From: Burkholderiaceae bacterium
GTDB lineage: Bacteria > Pseudomonadota > Gammaproteobacteria > Burkholderiales > Burkholderiaceae_E
DNA: 64,000 nucleotides
Direction of reading: 5' to 3'
Assembly: GCA_021463505.1 (NCBI GenBank)
Contig: JAJTYR010000008.1
Location: 18,812-82,811, forward strand
Of this stretch, positions 38,170-48,326 are shown piece after piece. A model generated the notes under the pieces. It did not search any database, was not told the origin of the DNA, and saw nothing but the letters and a program-made list of their open reading frames with translations. A program made the position numbers and the translations under genes. The stretch's first letter is position 1. The number at the start of each line of letters is the position of its first letter.

Positions 38170-39414
38170 TCAGGAGCCGGTTTCCCCGCCCTGCCCGGCG
38201 ATGCCGAGCTCCCGCTCGATCTGCGCGGCCACGCGCACGGCTTCGTCGACCGCATCGGCAAGCACCGTGACGTGCCCCATCTTGCGCCCCGGACGCGGAT
38301 CGCGCTTGCCGTAGAGGTGCAGTTTCGCCGTCGGGTGGCGCAGCACCAGGCGCCAGTCGGGCTCGCGCGGCGCCGCGCCGGGCTGCGCGTCACCGATCGG
38401 TCGGTACCAGCAATCGCCCAGCAGATTGAGCATCACCGCCGCCTGGTGCTGGTGCGTGGAGCCGAGTGGCAGGCCGGCGAGCACGCGCGCCTGCTGCTCG
38501 AACTGGCTGGTGATGCAGGCATCGATGGTGTAGTGGGCCGAGTTGTGCGGGCGCGGGGCCAGCTCGTTCACGCGCAGGCTGCCGTCGGCGAGCACGAAGA
38601 ACTCGACGCACAGCACGCCCACGTAGTCCATCGCGTCGGCGATGCGCCGCGTCGCATCGGTCGCTCGCATCGCCAGCTCCTGCGAAATCCGGGCCGGAAC
38701 GGTGGAGACTGCGAGGATGCCGCCCCGATGGACGTTCTCGGCCACGGGGTATGCAACGCTGCGGCCGTCGAAACCGCGCGCAACCGCCACCGAGACCTCG
38801 AGTTCGAGCGCCAGCCGCTTCTCGAGCACGCAGGGCACCTCGCCGAACGCGTGGAACGCCTCGATCGCCTGCGCGATCGACGACACGCTGGCCTGCCCCT
38901 TGCCGTCGTAACCGAGCCGTGCAACCTTCAGGATGCCGGGAAGCAGATCCGCGGGCGTCGCGCGCAGATCGTCGGTCGACATCACATCGATGTACGGTGC
39001 GGTGGCCAGGCCGCAGTCGCGCACGAACGCCTTCTCCGTGCGCCGATCCTGCGCCACGGCCACGCTCGCTGCCGCCGGGCTGACGATGCCGTAGCCGGCG
39101 AGAAATTCGAGTGCACGGGCCGGAACATTCTCGAACTCGGTGGTGGTCGCGCGACAGATGGAGGCAATTTCCCGCAGCGCCTGATCGTCCAGGTAGCCGG
39201 CCTCGAGGTGGCGGTCGGCCACCGCACCAGCCGGGCTGTGCGCGCCCGGATCGAGCACGCAGACGCGATAGCCCATGCTCTGCGCGGCCATGCAGAACAT
39301 GCGCCCGAGCTGGCCACCGCCCAGCAGACCGAGCCAGGAGCCCGGCGGCAGCGGCGGCAACGGGCGATGCAGGCGCAGCGCGCCCGTCGCCGCGGAGGGC
39401 TCCGCGCGCCCCAT
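38170..39414 (-). CDS. purK: N5-carboxyaminoimidazole ribonucleotide synthase
   Basis: 414-residue ATP-grasp enzyme converting AIR, ATP and bicarbonate to N5-CAIR in purine synthesis. Motifs: LGLLGGGQLGRMFCMAAQ near residue 28, TTTEFENVP, VLKVARLGYDGKGQ-type ATP loop (read as ILKVARLGYDGKGQ), VLEKRLALELEVSV and VNELAPRPHNSAHYTIDA. The ATG at 39414 overlaps purE's stop by one base (TGATG), so the two are coupled. An N-terminal stretch of about 25 residues before GLLGGGQ is longer than in E. coli PurK. Confidence 0.96.
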   Translation of the reverse strand: MGRAEPSAATGALRLHRPLPPLPPGSWLGLLGGGQLGRMFCMAAQSMGYRVCVLDPGAHSPAGAVADRHLEAGYLDDQALREIASICRATTTEFENVPARALEFLAGYGIVSPAAASVAVAQDRRTEKAFVRDCGLATAPYIDVMSTDDLRATPADLLPGILKVARLGYDGKGQASVSSIAQAIEAFHAFGEVPCVLEKRLALELEVSVAVARGFDGRSVAYPVAENVHRGGILAVSTVPARISQELAMRATDATRRIADAMDYVGVLCVEFFVLADGSLRVNELAPRPHNSAHYTIDACITSQFEQQARVLAGLPLGSTHQHQAAVMLNLLGDCWYRPIGDAQPGAAPREPDWRLVLRHPTAKLHLYGKRDPRPGRKMGHVTVLADAVDEAVRVAAQIERELGIAGQGGETGS

Positions 39415-39902
39415 CAGACGTGCGGCAGTGTCGTGGCGCGCGCCGACCCGGTCTGGCTCACACGCCACGCCGCGAGCCGCCCGGCCAGCGCCGCATCGGT
39501 ACCCGCGAGGATCGCGACGGCGCACAGTGCGGCATTGGCCGCGCCCGCCTCGCCGATCGCGAAAGTGGCCACCGGAACGCCGCGCGGCATCTGCACGATC
39601 GACAGCAGCGAGTCCTCGCCGCGCAGGTACTTCGACGGCACCGGAACGCCAAGCACCGGCACGATCGTCTTCGCCGCCAGCATGCCGGGCAGATGTGCGG
39701 CACCACCGGCACCGGCGATGATCGCCCGCAGCCCGCGCTCGCGCGCCTGCTCGGCGTAGCGGAACATGTCGTCGGGCATGCGATGCGCCGACACGACGCG
39801 CGCCTCGAACGGCACCTGAAACTCGCGCAGCACCGCGGCCGCGTGCTGCATCACGTCCCAGTCGCTGCCCGATCCCATCAACACGCCCACCCGCGCACTC
39901 AT
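39414..39902 (-). CDS. purE: N5-carboxyaminoimidazole ribonucleotide mutase
   Basis: 162-residue enzyme that converts N5-CAIR to CAIR. The class I signature is complete: [24 protein letters not shown] with the catalytic His, [34 protein letters not shown] and [13 protein letters not shown]. The ATG at 39902 is chosen over one at 39923 because GAAGGA lies 6 bases before it and [14 protein letters not shown] is the usual start. One-base overlap with purK; 63 bp from purC. Confidence 0.97.
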   Translation of the reverse strand: MSARVGVLMGSGSDWDVMQHAAAVLREFQVPFEARVVSAHRMPDDMFRYAEQARERGLRAIIAGAGGAAHLPGMLAAKTIVPVLGVPVPSKYLRGEDSLLSIVQMPRGVPVATFAIGEAGAANAALCAVAILAGTDAALAGRLAAWRVSQTGSARATTLPHV

Positions 39903-39965
39903 CGTCGTTCCTTCGTCGGCCATTGCATTGCGCCTCCCCGCCGCCCACGCATCGCGTCCCGTCAG

Positions 39966-40862
39966 TCAGTCACGCAGTTCCTGCCCGGTGAGCCGGCGCA
40001 ACGCCTCGCGATACTTCGCGGCAGTCTGCTCGATCACCGCGCGCGGCAGCGGCGGCGGCGGCGGACGCTTGTTCCAGCCTGGCACGGTCTCGAGATAGTC
40101 GCGCACGAACTGCTTGTCGAACGACGGCGGCGAAACACCGGGCCGCCACTCGCCGGCAGGCCAGAAGCGTGACGAATCGGCGGTGAGCACCTCGTCCATC
40201 AGGTGCAGCGTGCCCTGCGCGTCGAGTCCGAATTCGAACTTGGTGTCGGCGATGACGATGCCGCGGGTGGTCGCGTAGTCGCTGGCGCGCCGGTAGAGCT
40301 CGAGACTGATCCGGCGGATCCGGGCAGCGAGCGGTGCGCCGATGCGCGCAGCCATCTCGTCGAAATCGATGTTCTGGTCGTGCTCGCCGAGTTCGGCCTT
40401 GGCCGCCGGCGTGAAGATCGGCTCGGGCAGCCGGTCGGCCATGCGCAGCCCCGCCGGCAGCGCAATGCCGCAGACCGCGCCGCCCGCGAGGTAGTCCTTC
40501 CAGCCCGACCCGATCAGGTAGCCGCGCACCACCGCCTCGACCAGGATCGGCTGCAGGCGCTTGACCACCATCGAACGCCCGCGCACCTGCTCGCGCTCGT
40601 CGGCGGCGACCACCGACTCCGGATCGACGCCGGTGAGATGGTTCGGCACCACGTCGGCGAGCCGCTCGAACCAGAACAGCGCCATCCGGTTCAGTACCCG
40701 GCCCTTGTCGGGAATCGGCTCGGCCATGACCACGTCGAAGGCCGACAGCCGGTCGGTGGTGACGATCAGCAGCCGGTCGTCGCCGACCGCGTAGTTGTCG
40801 CGCACCTTGCCGCGCGACAGCAATTGCAGCGAGTGCAGGCTCGAGTGATAGACGGCCGCCAT
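39966..40862 (-). CDS. purC: Phosphoribosylaminoimidazole-succinocarboxamide synthase
   Basis: 298-residue SAICAR synthetase: [22 protein letters not shown] at the N-terminus, [46 protein letters not shown] and the late [13 protein letters not shown]. This longer form, like that of other betaproteobacteria and yeast, exceeds E. coli PurC (237). It acts two steps after PurE in the same pathway and leads the purC-purE-purK-tsaC run. The short palindrome GGGGATGCCCC abuts its start codon, so initiation could be structured. Confidence 0.97.
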   Translation of the reverse strand: MAAVYHSSLHSLQLLSRGKVRDNYAVGDDRLLIVTTDRLSAFDVVMAEPIPDKGRVLNRMALFWFERLADVVPNHLTGVDPESVVAADEREQVRGRSMVVKRLQPILVEAVVRGYLIGSGWKDYLAGGAVCGIALPAGLRMADRLPEPIFTPAAKAELGEHDQNIDFDEMAARIGAPLAARIRRISLELYRRASDYATTRGIVIADTKFEFGLDAQGTLHLMDEVLTADSSRFWPAGEWRPGVSPPSFDKQFVRDYLETVPGWNKRPPPPPLPRAVIEQTAAKYREALRRLTGQELRD

Positions 40863-40914
40863 CGGGGATGCCCCGGAAAAAGCCTCATTTTGCCTGATCG
40901 CCGGGCCCCGACCC

Positions 40915-40931
40915 CTGCCGCAGCGCGGCAG
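40915..40931 (-). other. Hairpin between the hydroxypyruvate-isomerase-like gene and purC
   Basis: CTGCCGC (40915-40921) and GCGGCAG (40925-40931) form a 7-bp perfect stem with a 3-base loop. It lies 42 bp past the isomerase stop in the 110-bp gap before purC. The T-run needed for an intrinsic terminator is about 25 bases further on, not adjacent, so termination is only possible, not shown. Confidence 0.35.
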
Positions 40932-40972
40932 AGTTCGCGGCGTTTCGCCTCGGCAACGGGATGCGCCGGATG

Positions 40973-41749
40973 TCAGCGCCAGCGGTCGATCCAGCCCAAC
41001 CCATCGCGCGTCGCGCCGCGCGGCCGGTATTCGCAGCCGATCCAGCCCTCGTAGCCCAGTTCGTCGATCAGCGCAAACAGGTACGGGTAGTTCAGCTCCC
41101 CCGTGTCCGGCTCGTTGCGCTCGGGCACGCCGGCGACCTGGATGTGGCCGACGCCGGACAGGTAGCGGCGGATCTTCGTCGCGACGTCACCCTCGACGAT
41201 CTGGCAGTGATAGAGGTCCATCTGCACTTTCAGGTTCGGCTCGCCGACGTCGGTCACGATCGCGTGCGCGTCGGCCTGCGTATTCAGCAGATAGCCGGGC
41301 ACATCGCGCACGTTGATCGGCTCGATCAGTGCGGCGATGCCTGCGCGGGCGAGCCGCCGGGCCGCCCAGCGCAGGTTCGCGACGAAGGTGGCGCGCTGAT
41401 GCGCGCGCTGCGCCTCGTTGCCGGCCACGCCCGCCATCAGGTGCAGCCGTGGGCAGTCGAGCGCCGCCGCGTAGCCGATCGCCTGCTCGACGCCGGCGCG
41501 AAACTCCGCTTCGCGTCCGGGCAGGCTGCAGGTGCCGCGATCGCCGGCCGCCAGGTCGCCGGGCGGCGCGTTGAACAACACCTGCCGCAGTCCGCTCGCG
41601 CGCAGCGCAGCCGCCACGTCGGCCGCCGCGAACTCGTACGGGAACAGGAACTCGACTGCCCGAAAACCGTCGTCCGCCGCCGCGCCGAAGCGCCGCAGGA
41701 ACGGCAGTTCGGTGTACATCAGCGACAGGTTGGCGGCGAATGCCGGCAT
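40973..41749 (-). CDS. hyi: Hydroxypyruvate isomerase family protein
   Basis: 258-residue TIM-barrel of the xylose-isomerase-like superfamily: [21 protein letters not shown] at the start, [26 protein letters not shown] with a metal-binding Glu, [16 protein letters not shown] and a closing GWIGCEYRP with the last Glu ligand. This fits Hyi/OtnI enzymes, which isomerise hydroxypyruvate or 2-oxo-tetronate. GGGAGG precedes ATG 41749. It is inserted between fba and purC, which are adjacent in many betaproteobacteria. The exact substrate is uncertain. Confidence 0.87.
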   Translation of the reverse strand: MPAFAANLSLMYTELPFLRRFGAAADDGFRAVEFLFPYEFAAADVAAALRASGLRQVLFNAPPGDLAAGDRGTCSLPGREAEFRAGVEQAIGYAAALDCPRLHLMAGVAGNEAQRAHQRATFVANLRWAARRLARAGIAALIEPINVRDVPGYLLNTQADAHAIVTDVGEPNLKVQMDLYHCQIVEGDVATKIRRYLSGVGHIQVAGVPERNEPDTGELNYPYLFALIDELGYEGWIGCEYRPRGATRDGLGWIDRWR

Positions 41750-41826
41750 CGCGACCTCCCGGCGAGACCATCAAGGGCCGACGCAGCGCGGCGGCTTCGG
41801 CCTGCGCCCGCCCGATACCGTCGTCG

Positions 41827-42891
41827 TCAGGTGACGACCTGCGCAAGCTCGCCCTTGCGGTAACGCTCGACCATCACCGACAGCGTCACCGGCTGGATGC
41901 GGCTGCCCTGCCCCTCGCATCCGAACTGGCGGTAGCGGGCGACGCAGATCGCCCTGGCCGCCTCGCGCGCCGGCTTCAGGTATTCGCGCGGATCGAACTT
42001 CGACGGGTTCTCGACGAAGAAGCGGCGGATCGCCGCGGTCATCGCCAGCCGGATGTCGGTGTCGATGTTGATCTTGCGCACGCCGTGCCGGATCGCCTCC
42101 TGGATCTCCTCGACCGGCACGCCGTAGGTTTCCTTCATGTCGCCGCCGTGCTCGCGGATCTCGGCCAGCAGCTCCTGCGGCACCGACGACGAGCCGTGCA
42201 TCACGAGGTGCGTGTTCGGGATGCGGGCGTGGATTTCCCTGATGCGCGAGATCGCGAGGATGTCGCCGGTAGGCTTGCGCGAGAACTTGTAGGCACCGTG
42301 GCTCGTGCCGATCGCGATCGCCAGCGCGTCGACCTGCGTCCTGCGCACGAAGTCGGCGGCCTGCTCCGGGTCGGTGAGCAGCTGCTCGCGGGTCATCGTG
42401 CCCTCCGCGCCGTGGCCGTCCTCCTTGTCGCCCTTCATCGTCTCGAGCGATCCGAGCACGCCCAGCTCGCCCTCGACCGTGACGCCGACCGCGTGGGCCA
42501 TGTCGACCACCTTGCGGGTCACCTCGACGTTGTACTCGTAGCTGGCGACCGTCTTGCCGTCTTCCTGCAGCGAGCCGTCCATCATCACCGACGAGAAGCC
42601 GAGGTCGATCGCCCCCTTGCAGACCGCCGGCGACTGGCCGTGGTCCTGGTGCATCACCACCGGCACCTTCGGATACGACTCGACCGCGGCCTCGATCAGC
42701 CGACGCAGGAACTGCTCGCCCGCGTACTTCCGGGCGCCGGCCGAAGCCTGCATGATGACCGGCGCATCGAGATCGCTGGCTGCAGACATGATCGCCTGCA
42801 CCTGCTCGAGGTTGTTGACGTTGAATGCCGGGATGCCGTAGCCGTTCCCGGCGGCGTGGTCGAGCAGCTGGCGCATGGAAACGAGGGGCAT
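41827..42891 (-). CDS. fba: Fructose-bisphosphate aldolase, class II
   Basis: 354-residue zinc aldolase of the Calvin-type (class IIB) subgroup. [23 protein letters not shown] with the NVNN loop starts it (shown only in part). [11 protein letters not shown] supplies the catalytic Asp and zinc His; GVTVEGELG gives Glu; [14 protein letters not shown] and [10 protein letters not shown] carry the other His/Gly loops; [12 protein letters not shown] closes the phosphate site. GGAGG lies before ATG 42891. It follows pyk after 115 bp, and a minus-strand GATAAT at 42938-42943 could be its own -10. Confidence 0.96.
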   Translation of the reverse strand: MPLVSMRQLLDHAAGNGYGIPAFNVNNLEQVQAIMSAASDLDAPVIMQASAGARKYAGEQFLRRLIEAAVESYPKVPVVMHQDHGQSPAVCKGAIDLGFSSVMMDGSLQEDGKTVASYEYNVEVTRKVVDMAHAVGVTVEGELGVLGSLETMKGDKEDGHGAEGTMTREQLLTDPEQAADFVRRTQVDALAIAIGTSHGAYKFSRKPTGDILAISRIREIHARIPNTHLVMHGSSSVPQELLAEIREHGGDMKETYGVPVEEIQEAIRHGVRKINIDTDIRLAMTAAIRRFFVENPSKFDPREYLKPAREAARAICVARYRQFGCEGQGSRIQPVTLSVMVERYRKGELAQVVT

Positions 42892-42937
42892 GACGACCTC
42901 CAGGAGTGAGAACGTGGCGTGGTTGCCGCCTGCCGGC

Positions 42938-42943
42938 ATTATC
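42938..42943 (-). promoter_or_regulatory. Candidate -10 element for fba
   Basis: Minus-strand GATAAT, one mismatch from TATAAT, lies 47 bp upstream of the fba start in the pyk-fba gap. No good -35 hexamer is present at 16-18 bp, so it is only a candidate. Confidence 0.3.
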
Positions 42944-43006
42944 GCCCAGCTTGCGCGGGTCGCGGTGGCGCCCCGGGCCGCGCGATCCGTGGCCGCGAGC
43001 CGGCGG

Positions 43007-44446
43007 TCAGGCGTGTCCGCCCACCCGGACGATCTTCAGCGTGTTGGTGCCGCCCGACTTGCCGATCGGTTCGCCGATGGTCAGCACGATCAGGTCGCCC
43101 GGCTCGACGATGCCCGCGTCGAGCAGCCGCTGCTCGGACTCGAGCAGCAGCGCCTCGCGCTCCTGCGCGTGGTAGGTCATCACGATCGGGTGCACCTCGC
43201 GATACAGGCACATGCGGCGCCGGCTCGCTTCCTCGGGCGTGAGGGCGTAGATCGGCACGCCCGAGTCGATCCGCGACATCCACAGCGCCGTGGAACCGGA
43301 TTGCGTCAGCGACACCACCGCCTTCACCTTCATGTGGTGCGCCACGAACAGCGCACTCATCGCGATCGTCTGGTCGATGCGCGTGAAGCTGCGGTTCAGG
43401 AACGCGGCGTCGAGCGACATCGACTGCGAGCGGTCGGCCTCGACGCAGATGCGCGCCATCGCCTCGATCGTCTCGACCGGGTACCTGCCGGCGGCCGTCT
43501 CGGCCGACAGCATCACGGCGTCGGTGCCGTCGAGCACCGCGTTGGCCACGTCGGAGACCTCGGCCCGGGTGGGCACCGGCGACTCGATCATCGACTCCAT
43601 CATCTGCGTGGCGGTGATCGTGACCCTGTTCAGTTCGCGCGCCATGCGGATCATGCGCTTCTGCAGCGCCGGGACCGCGGCGTCGCCGACCTCCACGGCG
43701 AGGTCGCCGCGCGCGACCATGATGCCGTCGGAGGCCTGCAGGATCTCCTCGAGGTTGCCGATCGCCTCGTAACGCTCGATCTTGGCGATCATCAGCGCCC
43801 GCCCGCCCGCGGCGCGCATCAGTTCGCGGGCCATGTACATGTCGGCCGCGTTCTTCGGGAACGACACCGCGATGAAGTCGGCCTCGAAGCCGATCGCGGT
43901 CTTGATGTCGTCGATGTCCTTGGAGGTGAGCGCCGGCGCCGACAACCCGCCGCCCTGGCGGTTGATGCCCTTGCGGTTCGACAGCACGCCGCCCTGCACC
44001 ACCGTGCACTCGATCGACGTCGGCGTCGTGCGCTCGACGCGCATCATCATGCGACCGTCGTCGAGCAGCAGCGTGTCGCCCGACTTCACGTCGTTGACCA
44101 GTTCGGGATAGTCGAGCCCGACCCGGCGCTGGTCGCCGGGCGCGTCGTCGACGTCAAACGAGAACGCGTCGCCCGGCGCGAGGGTGATCTTCCCTTCGGC
44201 GAACCGGCCGATGCGGATCTTCGGCCCCTGCAGGTCGGCCAGCACGCCAATGCTCTGCCCGATGCGCCCGGCAATCCCGCGCACCCGGCGCACGGTGTCG
44301 GCGTGCTCGGCGGCGGTGCCGTGCGAGAAGTTCACGCGCACCACGTTGACGCCGGCGCACAGCATGCGCTCCAGCACCGCAGGGTCGCTCGAAGCGGGGC
44401 CGAGCGTGGCGACGATCTTGGTGGCGCGCGGGGCGGGCTTGAACAT
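43007..44446 (-). CDS. pyk: Pyruvate kinase
   Basis: 479-residue glycolytic enzyme converting PEP and ADP to pyruvate and ATP. Motifs: [22 protein letters not shown] with the catalytic Arg, [11 protein letters not shown], the signature [17 protein letters not shown] with the catalytic Lys, [32 protein letters not shown] and [12 protein letters not shown]. The C-terminal allosteric domain ends with [16 protein letters not shown]. Start at ATG 44446 ([16 protein letters not shown]). Directly upstream, across 53 bp, is the LuxR-type response regulator, where pgk lies in many relatives. Confidence 0.97.
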   Translation of the reverse strand: MFKPAPRATKIVATLGPASSDPAVLERMLCAGVNVVRVNFSHGTAAEHADTVRRVRGIAGRIGQSIGVLADLQGPKIRIGRFAEGKITLAPGDAFSFDVDDAPGDQRRVGLDYPELVNDVKSGDTLLLDDGRMMMRVERTTPTSIECTVVQGGVLSNRKGINRQGGGLSAPALTSKDIDDIKTAIGFEADFIAVSFPKNAADMYMARELMRAAGGRALMIAKIERYEAIGNLEEILQASDGIMVARGDLAVEVGDAAVPALQKRMIRMARELNRVTITATQMMESMIESPVPTRAEVSDVANAVLDGTDAVMLSAETAAGRYPVETIEAMARICVEADRSQSMSLDAAFLNRSFTRIDQTIAMSALFVAHHMKVKAVVSLTQSGSTALWMSRIDSGVPIYALTPEEASRRRMCLYREVHPIVMTYHAQEREALLLESEQRLLDAGIVEPGDLIVLTIGEPIGKSGGTNTLKIVRVGGHA

Positions 44447-44499
44447 GTCAGGGGTGCGAGGCGCACGAAGCGGGATCGGCAATGCTAACCGATCGCGCC

Positions 44500-45144
44500 T
44501 CATTGCGGCGTCAGGCCGCACTCGATCGCGAACCGCACCATCCCGGCGACGCCGTCGATGTCGAGTTTCTGCATCAGCCGGCTTCGATAGGTGTCGACCG
44601 TCTTCGGCGACAGGCACAGCGCACGCGCAAGCTGGGCCGTGCTCTTGCCTTCGGCCACGCCCTGCAGGATCTGGCGCTCGCGGCGGCTCAGCGCGTCGAC
44701 CGGACTGCGCGCGTGGTGGTCGCGGAGGTAGTCGTCGATCACCGCCTCGGTGATCTTCTGGCTGAGGTAGCGACGCCCGGCATGCACGCTGCGCACCGCG
44801 GCCACCACCTCGGCGCCTGCCGACTCCTTCAGCAGGTAGCCCTGCGCGCCCGCCTGCAGCGCGCGGAAGATGTGCTCGGTGGTCGAGTACATCGACAGGA
44901 TGACGACCCGCGACTGCGGCAGATGGCTGCGAACCCGGTGCGTCGCCTCGATGCCGTCGAGCTCGGGCATCACGATATCCATGATCGTCACGTCGGGCGC
45001 CAGCTCGAGCGCCTTGCGCACCGCCTCCCGGCCGTCGGCCGCGTGGCCGACGACGGCGATGCCCGGCTGCACGTGCAGCATCGCCTCGAGGCCGTCGCGC
45101 AGCACCGAATGATCGTCGGCCAGCAACACCCTGATGTCCATCAT
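44500..45144 (-). CDS. NarL/FixJ-type two-component response regulator
   Basis: 214 residues: receiver domain with Asp10/Asp11, phospho-acceptor Asp56 in TIMDIVMPELDG, SMYSTTEH and YLLKESAG, followed by a LuxR-type helix-turn-helix at about 148-210 (LSRRERQILQGVAEGKSTAQLA, shown in part, and SPKTVDTYRSRLMQKL). Two ATGs (45144, 45141) are adjacent; the first overlaps the kinase stop by 4 bases, so kinase and regulator are coupled. Targets are unknown. It is not the NarL of this window: the recognition helix differs (TVDTYR rather than TVKVHV). Confidence 0.92.
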   Translation of the reverse strand: MMDIRVLLADDHSVLRDGLEAMLHVQPGIAVVGHAADGREAVRKALELAPDVTIMDIVMPELDGIEATHRVRSHLPQSRVVILSMYSTTEHIFRALQAGAQGYLLKESAGAEVVAAVRSVHAGRRYLSQKITEAVIDDYLRDHHARSPVDALSRRERQILQGVAEGKSTAQLARALCLSPKTVDTYRSRLMQKLDIDGVAGMVRFAIECGLTPQ

Positions 45145-46202
45145 TGCCGCCCGACCGTCGCGACCAGCCGGGTGCCGGCACCACGCCGCGATTCGACGTG
45201 CAGCGCGCCGCCGATCGCGCGCATTCGCTCCTCCATGATCAGCAACCCCAGGCCCTCGCCCGGATGACCGCGCAGCGCCTGCACGTCGAATCCGCGACCG
45301 TTGTCGGCAATCGTCAGGCACACCTCGTCGCGGCCGACTTCCAGTGCAATGCGCACCACGTCGGCCTGCGAATGCTTGAGCACGTTGGTGAGCGCCTCCT
45401 GGGCGATCCTGAACAGCGTGACTTCGACCGCCTGGCTCATCCTGAGCACCGGGTCGCGCGCGTGCACGACGGTGCGGATGCCGGTGCGGCCGGAAAATTG
45501 CTCGGCGTGCGCGCGAAGCGTGACCGCGAGCCCGTAGTCGTCGAGCATCAGCGGGCGAAGCGCTCCGGCGACGTCGCGCATCGTCTCCACCGTGTGCTCG
45601 ACCAGGCCGATCGAGTCGTCGAGCCGCGAGGCCACGCGCCCGAGCTGCGGCGGCCGAAGCTGGTCGCGAATGATGTGCAGGTTCAGGTTGATCGTGGCCA
45701 GGTCCTGGCCGACACGGTCGTGCAGTTCCGCCGAGAGCCTGCGCCGCTCGATCTCCTGGATCTCGACCACGCGCCGAGAGATTGCCCGCAGGCGCGCGGC
45801 ATAGAGATGCGCCTCGTTCTCGGCGCGCTTGCGCGCGGTGATGTCGACCACCGACGCGCGCGTGCCGGCGAGCCCGCCTTCACCATCGCGCAGGGCCGAA
45901 ACGCGCAACAGCGCCTCGAAGGTCGACCGGTCCTTGCGCTGCAGCTCGGTCTCGATCTCGATGCCTTCGCCCCCCGCATGCAGGCGCTCGAACGCACGCA
46001 GGTACCCGTTGCGGCATCGGTCCGAGACGGCCTCCGCGTAGCGCCGCTTGCCGACCACCTCGCCGCGCGAATAGCCGAGCCATCCGAGTTCGGTGCGGTT
46101 CATCCGCGCAACCGTACCGTCCGGGCGCACGCTGTGGTACCCGCAGGGCGCGTTCTCGTAGAGATCGCGCATTTCGATCGTGGCCGCGTCGGCTTGCCGC
46201 AT
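45141..46202 (-). CDS. PAS-domain sensor histidine kinase (NarX/UhpB-like core)
   Basis: 353-residue soluble kinase without membrane segments. A PAS domain at about 10-120 (RDLYENAPCGYHSVRPDGTVARMN and a PAC end VVDITARKRAE, both cut) senses an unknown cytoplasmic signal. A HisKA_3 domain carries phospho-His161 in RRLSAELHDRVGQDLA, and the HATPase has EALTNVLKHSQADVV and DNGRGFDVQ with GEGLGLLIMEERM. ATG 46202 is chosen because GGAGG lies 8 bases upstream; an ATG at 46271 is in frame. It overlaps its regulator by 4 bases and is divergent from the AhpD-like gene. Confidence 0.9.
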   Translation of the reverse strand: MRQADAATIEMRDLYENAPCGYHSVRPDGTVARMNRTELGWLGYSRGEVVGKRRYAEAVSDRCRNGYLRAFERLHAGGEGIEIETELQRKDRSTFEALLRVSALRDGEGGLAGTRASVVDITARKRAENEAHLYAARLRAISRRVVEIQEIERRRLSAELHDRVGQDLATINLNLHIIRDQLRPPQLGRVASRLDDSIGLVEHTVETMRDVAGALRPLMLDDYGLAVTLRAHAEQFSGRTGIRTVVHARDPVLRMSQAVEVTLFRIAQEALTNVLKHSQADVVRIALEVGRDEVCLTIADNGRGFDVQALRGHPGEGLGLLIMEERMRAIGGALHVESRRGAGTRLVATVGRQ

Positions 46203-46358
46203 CGCGGACGCCTCCGGCCGGCCGTGCCGGCCCGCTGGTTCGCCCCGCCGGTGCGCGCAGGGCACCGGCATCGCGATTGTCCTACATCGACCGTCGAACT
46301 TCTCCGATAACCACGAGCGGCGTGGCGGCGTCCAATGCAGGGCACGCAAGGAGGTGCC

Positions 46359-46856
46359 ATGCAACGACCGACCATCGACTATCGCAAGGCGTCGCCGGAC
46401 GGCGTGGCGGCGCTGAGCGCACTCGAAGCCTACGTTCGGGGCAGCGGGCTCGACGCCGTCCTGCTCGAGCTCGTGCGCACACGGGCGTCGCAGATCAACG
46501 GCTGCGCGTATTGCATCGACATGCATACCAAGGACGCGCGCGCGGCGGGCGAGACCGAGCAGCGGCTCCATGCGCTCGCCGCCTGGCGCGAGACGCCGTT
46601 CTACAGCGAGCGAGAGCGCGCCGCGCTCGCGTGGGCCGAGGCGCTGACGCGGCTTTGCGCCGGCGCGGTGTCCGACGACGACTACCGCCTCGCGCGGCAG
46701 CAGTTCACCGAGAAGGAACTGGTCGACCTGTCGCTCGCGGTCGTCGCGATCAACGGATGGAACCGGCTCGCGGTTCCCTTCCGGACGGTTCCAGGCACCT
46801 ATCACCCGTCCCAGTCGAAAGCCCGTGCACGCACGCCGTCGACCACGCACGGCTGA
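46359..46856 (+). CDS. Carboxymuconolactone decarboxylase/AhpD-like protein
   Basis: 165-residue helical protein with the redox motif NGCAYCIDMHT (Cys49, Cys52, His56), typical of AhpD-like peroxidase-type alkylhydroperoxidase domains. Such proteins reduce peroxides or act as thiol reductants; the true decarboxylase lacks the CxxC. An excellent AAGGAGG site is 5 bases before ATG 46359. It is first in the plus-strand run that continues with the ABC transporter 44 bp on, and it is divergent from the PAS kinase. Substrate unknown. Confidence 0.9.
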   Translation: MQRPTIDYRKASPDGVAALSALEAYVRGSGLDAVLLELVRTRASQINGCAYCIDMHTKDARAAGETEQRLHALAAWRETPFYSERERAALAWAEALTRLCAGAVSDDDYRLARQQFTEKELVDLSLAVVAINGWNRLAVPFRTVPGTYHPSQSKARARTPSTTHG

Positions 46857-46900
46857 CGCGCCGGCGCCCCATACCGGATCCACGCGAAAGGAGTGCAGTC

Positions 46901-48310
46901 ATGTACGAAACGACCACCACCACGCCGACGGACGCTACGATCGCGCCTGCCGACACCGTCCTGACGGATCGAGCCGGGCCCGATGTACCGGCGCGGCGCC
47001 GGTTCATCCGCGACACCGGCGCCGCCGGCGCCGCGCTCGGCATCGGTCCGCTGATCCTGCCGCGCCGGGCCCGCGCGGCCGGCAAGACGCTGAAGATCCT
47101 GCAATGGGCCCACTTCGTGCCCGCCTACGACAAGTGGTTCGACAACGAATACACGAAACAGTGGGGCGAGAAGAACGACACCGAGGTCATCGTCGACCAC
47201 GTCGGCATCCCCGCGATCAACTCGCGCGCCGCGGCGGAGGTCTCGGCGCAGAAGGGGCACGACCTGTTCATGTTCCTGTGGCCGCCCCCGACCTACGAAA
47301 CACAGGTGATCGACCACCGGGAGATCTACCAGGAGTGCGAGCGCAGGCACGGAAAGCCGATCGACCTGGCCGTCAAGAGCACCTACAACCCGAAGACCAG
47401 GAAGTACTTCGGCTTTTCCGACAGCTTCGTTCCCGACCCGGTGAACTACCGCATCGACCTGTGGTCCGAGGCCGGCATGGCGCAGGGCCCGCGCAGCTGG
47501 GAGGACGTGCTGCGGGTCGGCAGGAAGATCAGGGAAACGAAGAACGTCCCGGTGGGAATCGGCCTGTCGGCCGAGCTCGATACCGCGATGGCGATGCGCA
47601 CCCTGCTCTATGCGTTCGGCGGCTCGGTGCAGGATGTGCAAGGCCGCGTCGTGCTCGACTCGAAGAACACGCTCGAGGCGGTGAAGTTCGCCAGCGAGCT
47701 CTACAAGGCGACGATGACTCCCGAGGTGATGGCCTGGGACGCGTCGTCGAACAACCGCGCGCTGCTCGCCGGCAAGATCTCGCTGTGCCTGAACGCGATC
47801 TCCACCACGCGCGCCGCCGAGAACGACAAGCTGCCGATCGCCGACCAGATCGGACTGACGAAGGCGCTGATGGGGAGCACGCGTGCGATCGGCCTCGAGC
47901 ACGTGATGGACTGCTACGTGATCTGGAAGTTCGCCCAGAACGTCGAGGGCGCGAAGAAGTTCCTGGTCGACTACATCGACAACTTCCACCGCGGCTTCGT
48001 CGCCAGCCAGTACTACAACTTCCCGTGCTTCGCGAGCACCGTCCCCGACCTCGACAAGCTGCTGGCCGACGACCCGCACACGCCCGCCGGCAAGTACCGG
48101 GTGCTGGCCGACGTGACGAAGTGGGCCACCAACGTCGGCTACCCGGGCTACGCCAACGCCGCGATCGACGAGATCTTCGGCACCTGGGTGCTCAACACGA
48201 TGTTCGCCAAGGCGGCCTCGGGAACGATGTCGCCGCAGGCGGCGATCCGGGAGGCCGACCGCAAGTGCCGGGCGATCTTCGCCAAGTGGCAGACGAAGAA
48301 GCTGGTCTGA
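46901..48310 (+). CDS. ABC transporter extracellular solute-binding protein with Tat signal
   Basis: 469-residue family 1-type binding protein. The N-terminal 65 residues hold a twin-arginine signal, RRRFIRDTGAAGAALGIGPL, and a cut near RARAAG, so export in folded form through Tat is predicted. The mature start KTLKILQWAHFVPAYDKWFD and the WPPPTYETQVID pocket region resemble sugar/polyol-type binders rather than amino-acid ones. AAAGGAG precedes ATG 46901. It is followed by one ATPase and two permeases, which completes an importer. Ligand unknown. Confidence 0.9.
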   Translation: MYETTTTTPTDATIAPADTVLTDRAGPDVPARRRFIRDTGAAGAALGIGPLILPRRARAAGKTLKILQWAHFVPAYDKWFDNEYTKQWGEKNDTEVIVDHVGIPAINSRAAAEVSAQKGHDLFMFLWPPPTYETQVIDHREIYQECERRHGKPIDLAVKSTYNPKTRKYFGFSDSFVPDPVNYRIDLWSEAGMAQGPRSWEDVLRVGRKIRETKNVPVGIGLSAELDTAMAMRTLLYAFGGSVQDVQGRVVLDSKNTLEAVKFASELYKATMTPEVMAWDASSNNRALLAGKISLCLNAISTTRAAENDKLPIADQIGLTKALMGSTRAIGLEHVMDCYVIWKFAQNVEGAKKFLVDYIDNFHRGFVASQYYNFPCFASTVPDLDKLLADDPHTPAGKYRVLADVTKWATNVGYPGYANAAIDEIFGTWVLNTMFAKAASGTMSPQAAIREADRKCRAIFAKWQTKKLV

Positions 48311-48326
48311 AGCGGAGCCCTCGTCG

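Noticed and set aside
44500..46202. Assigning this two-component pair to nitrate sensing
   Set aside because: The kinase has no membrane or P-box region and the regulator's recognition helix differs from NarL; true NarX/NarL are encoded at 26810-29426.
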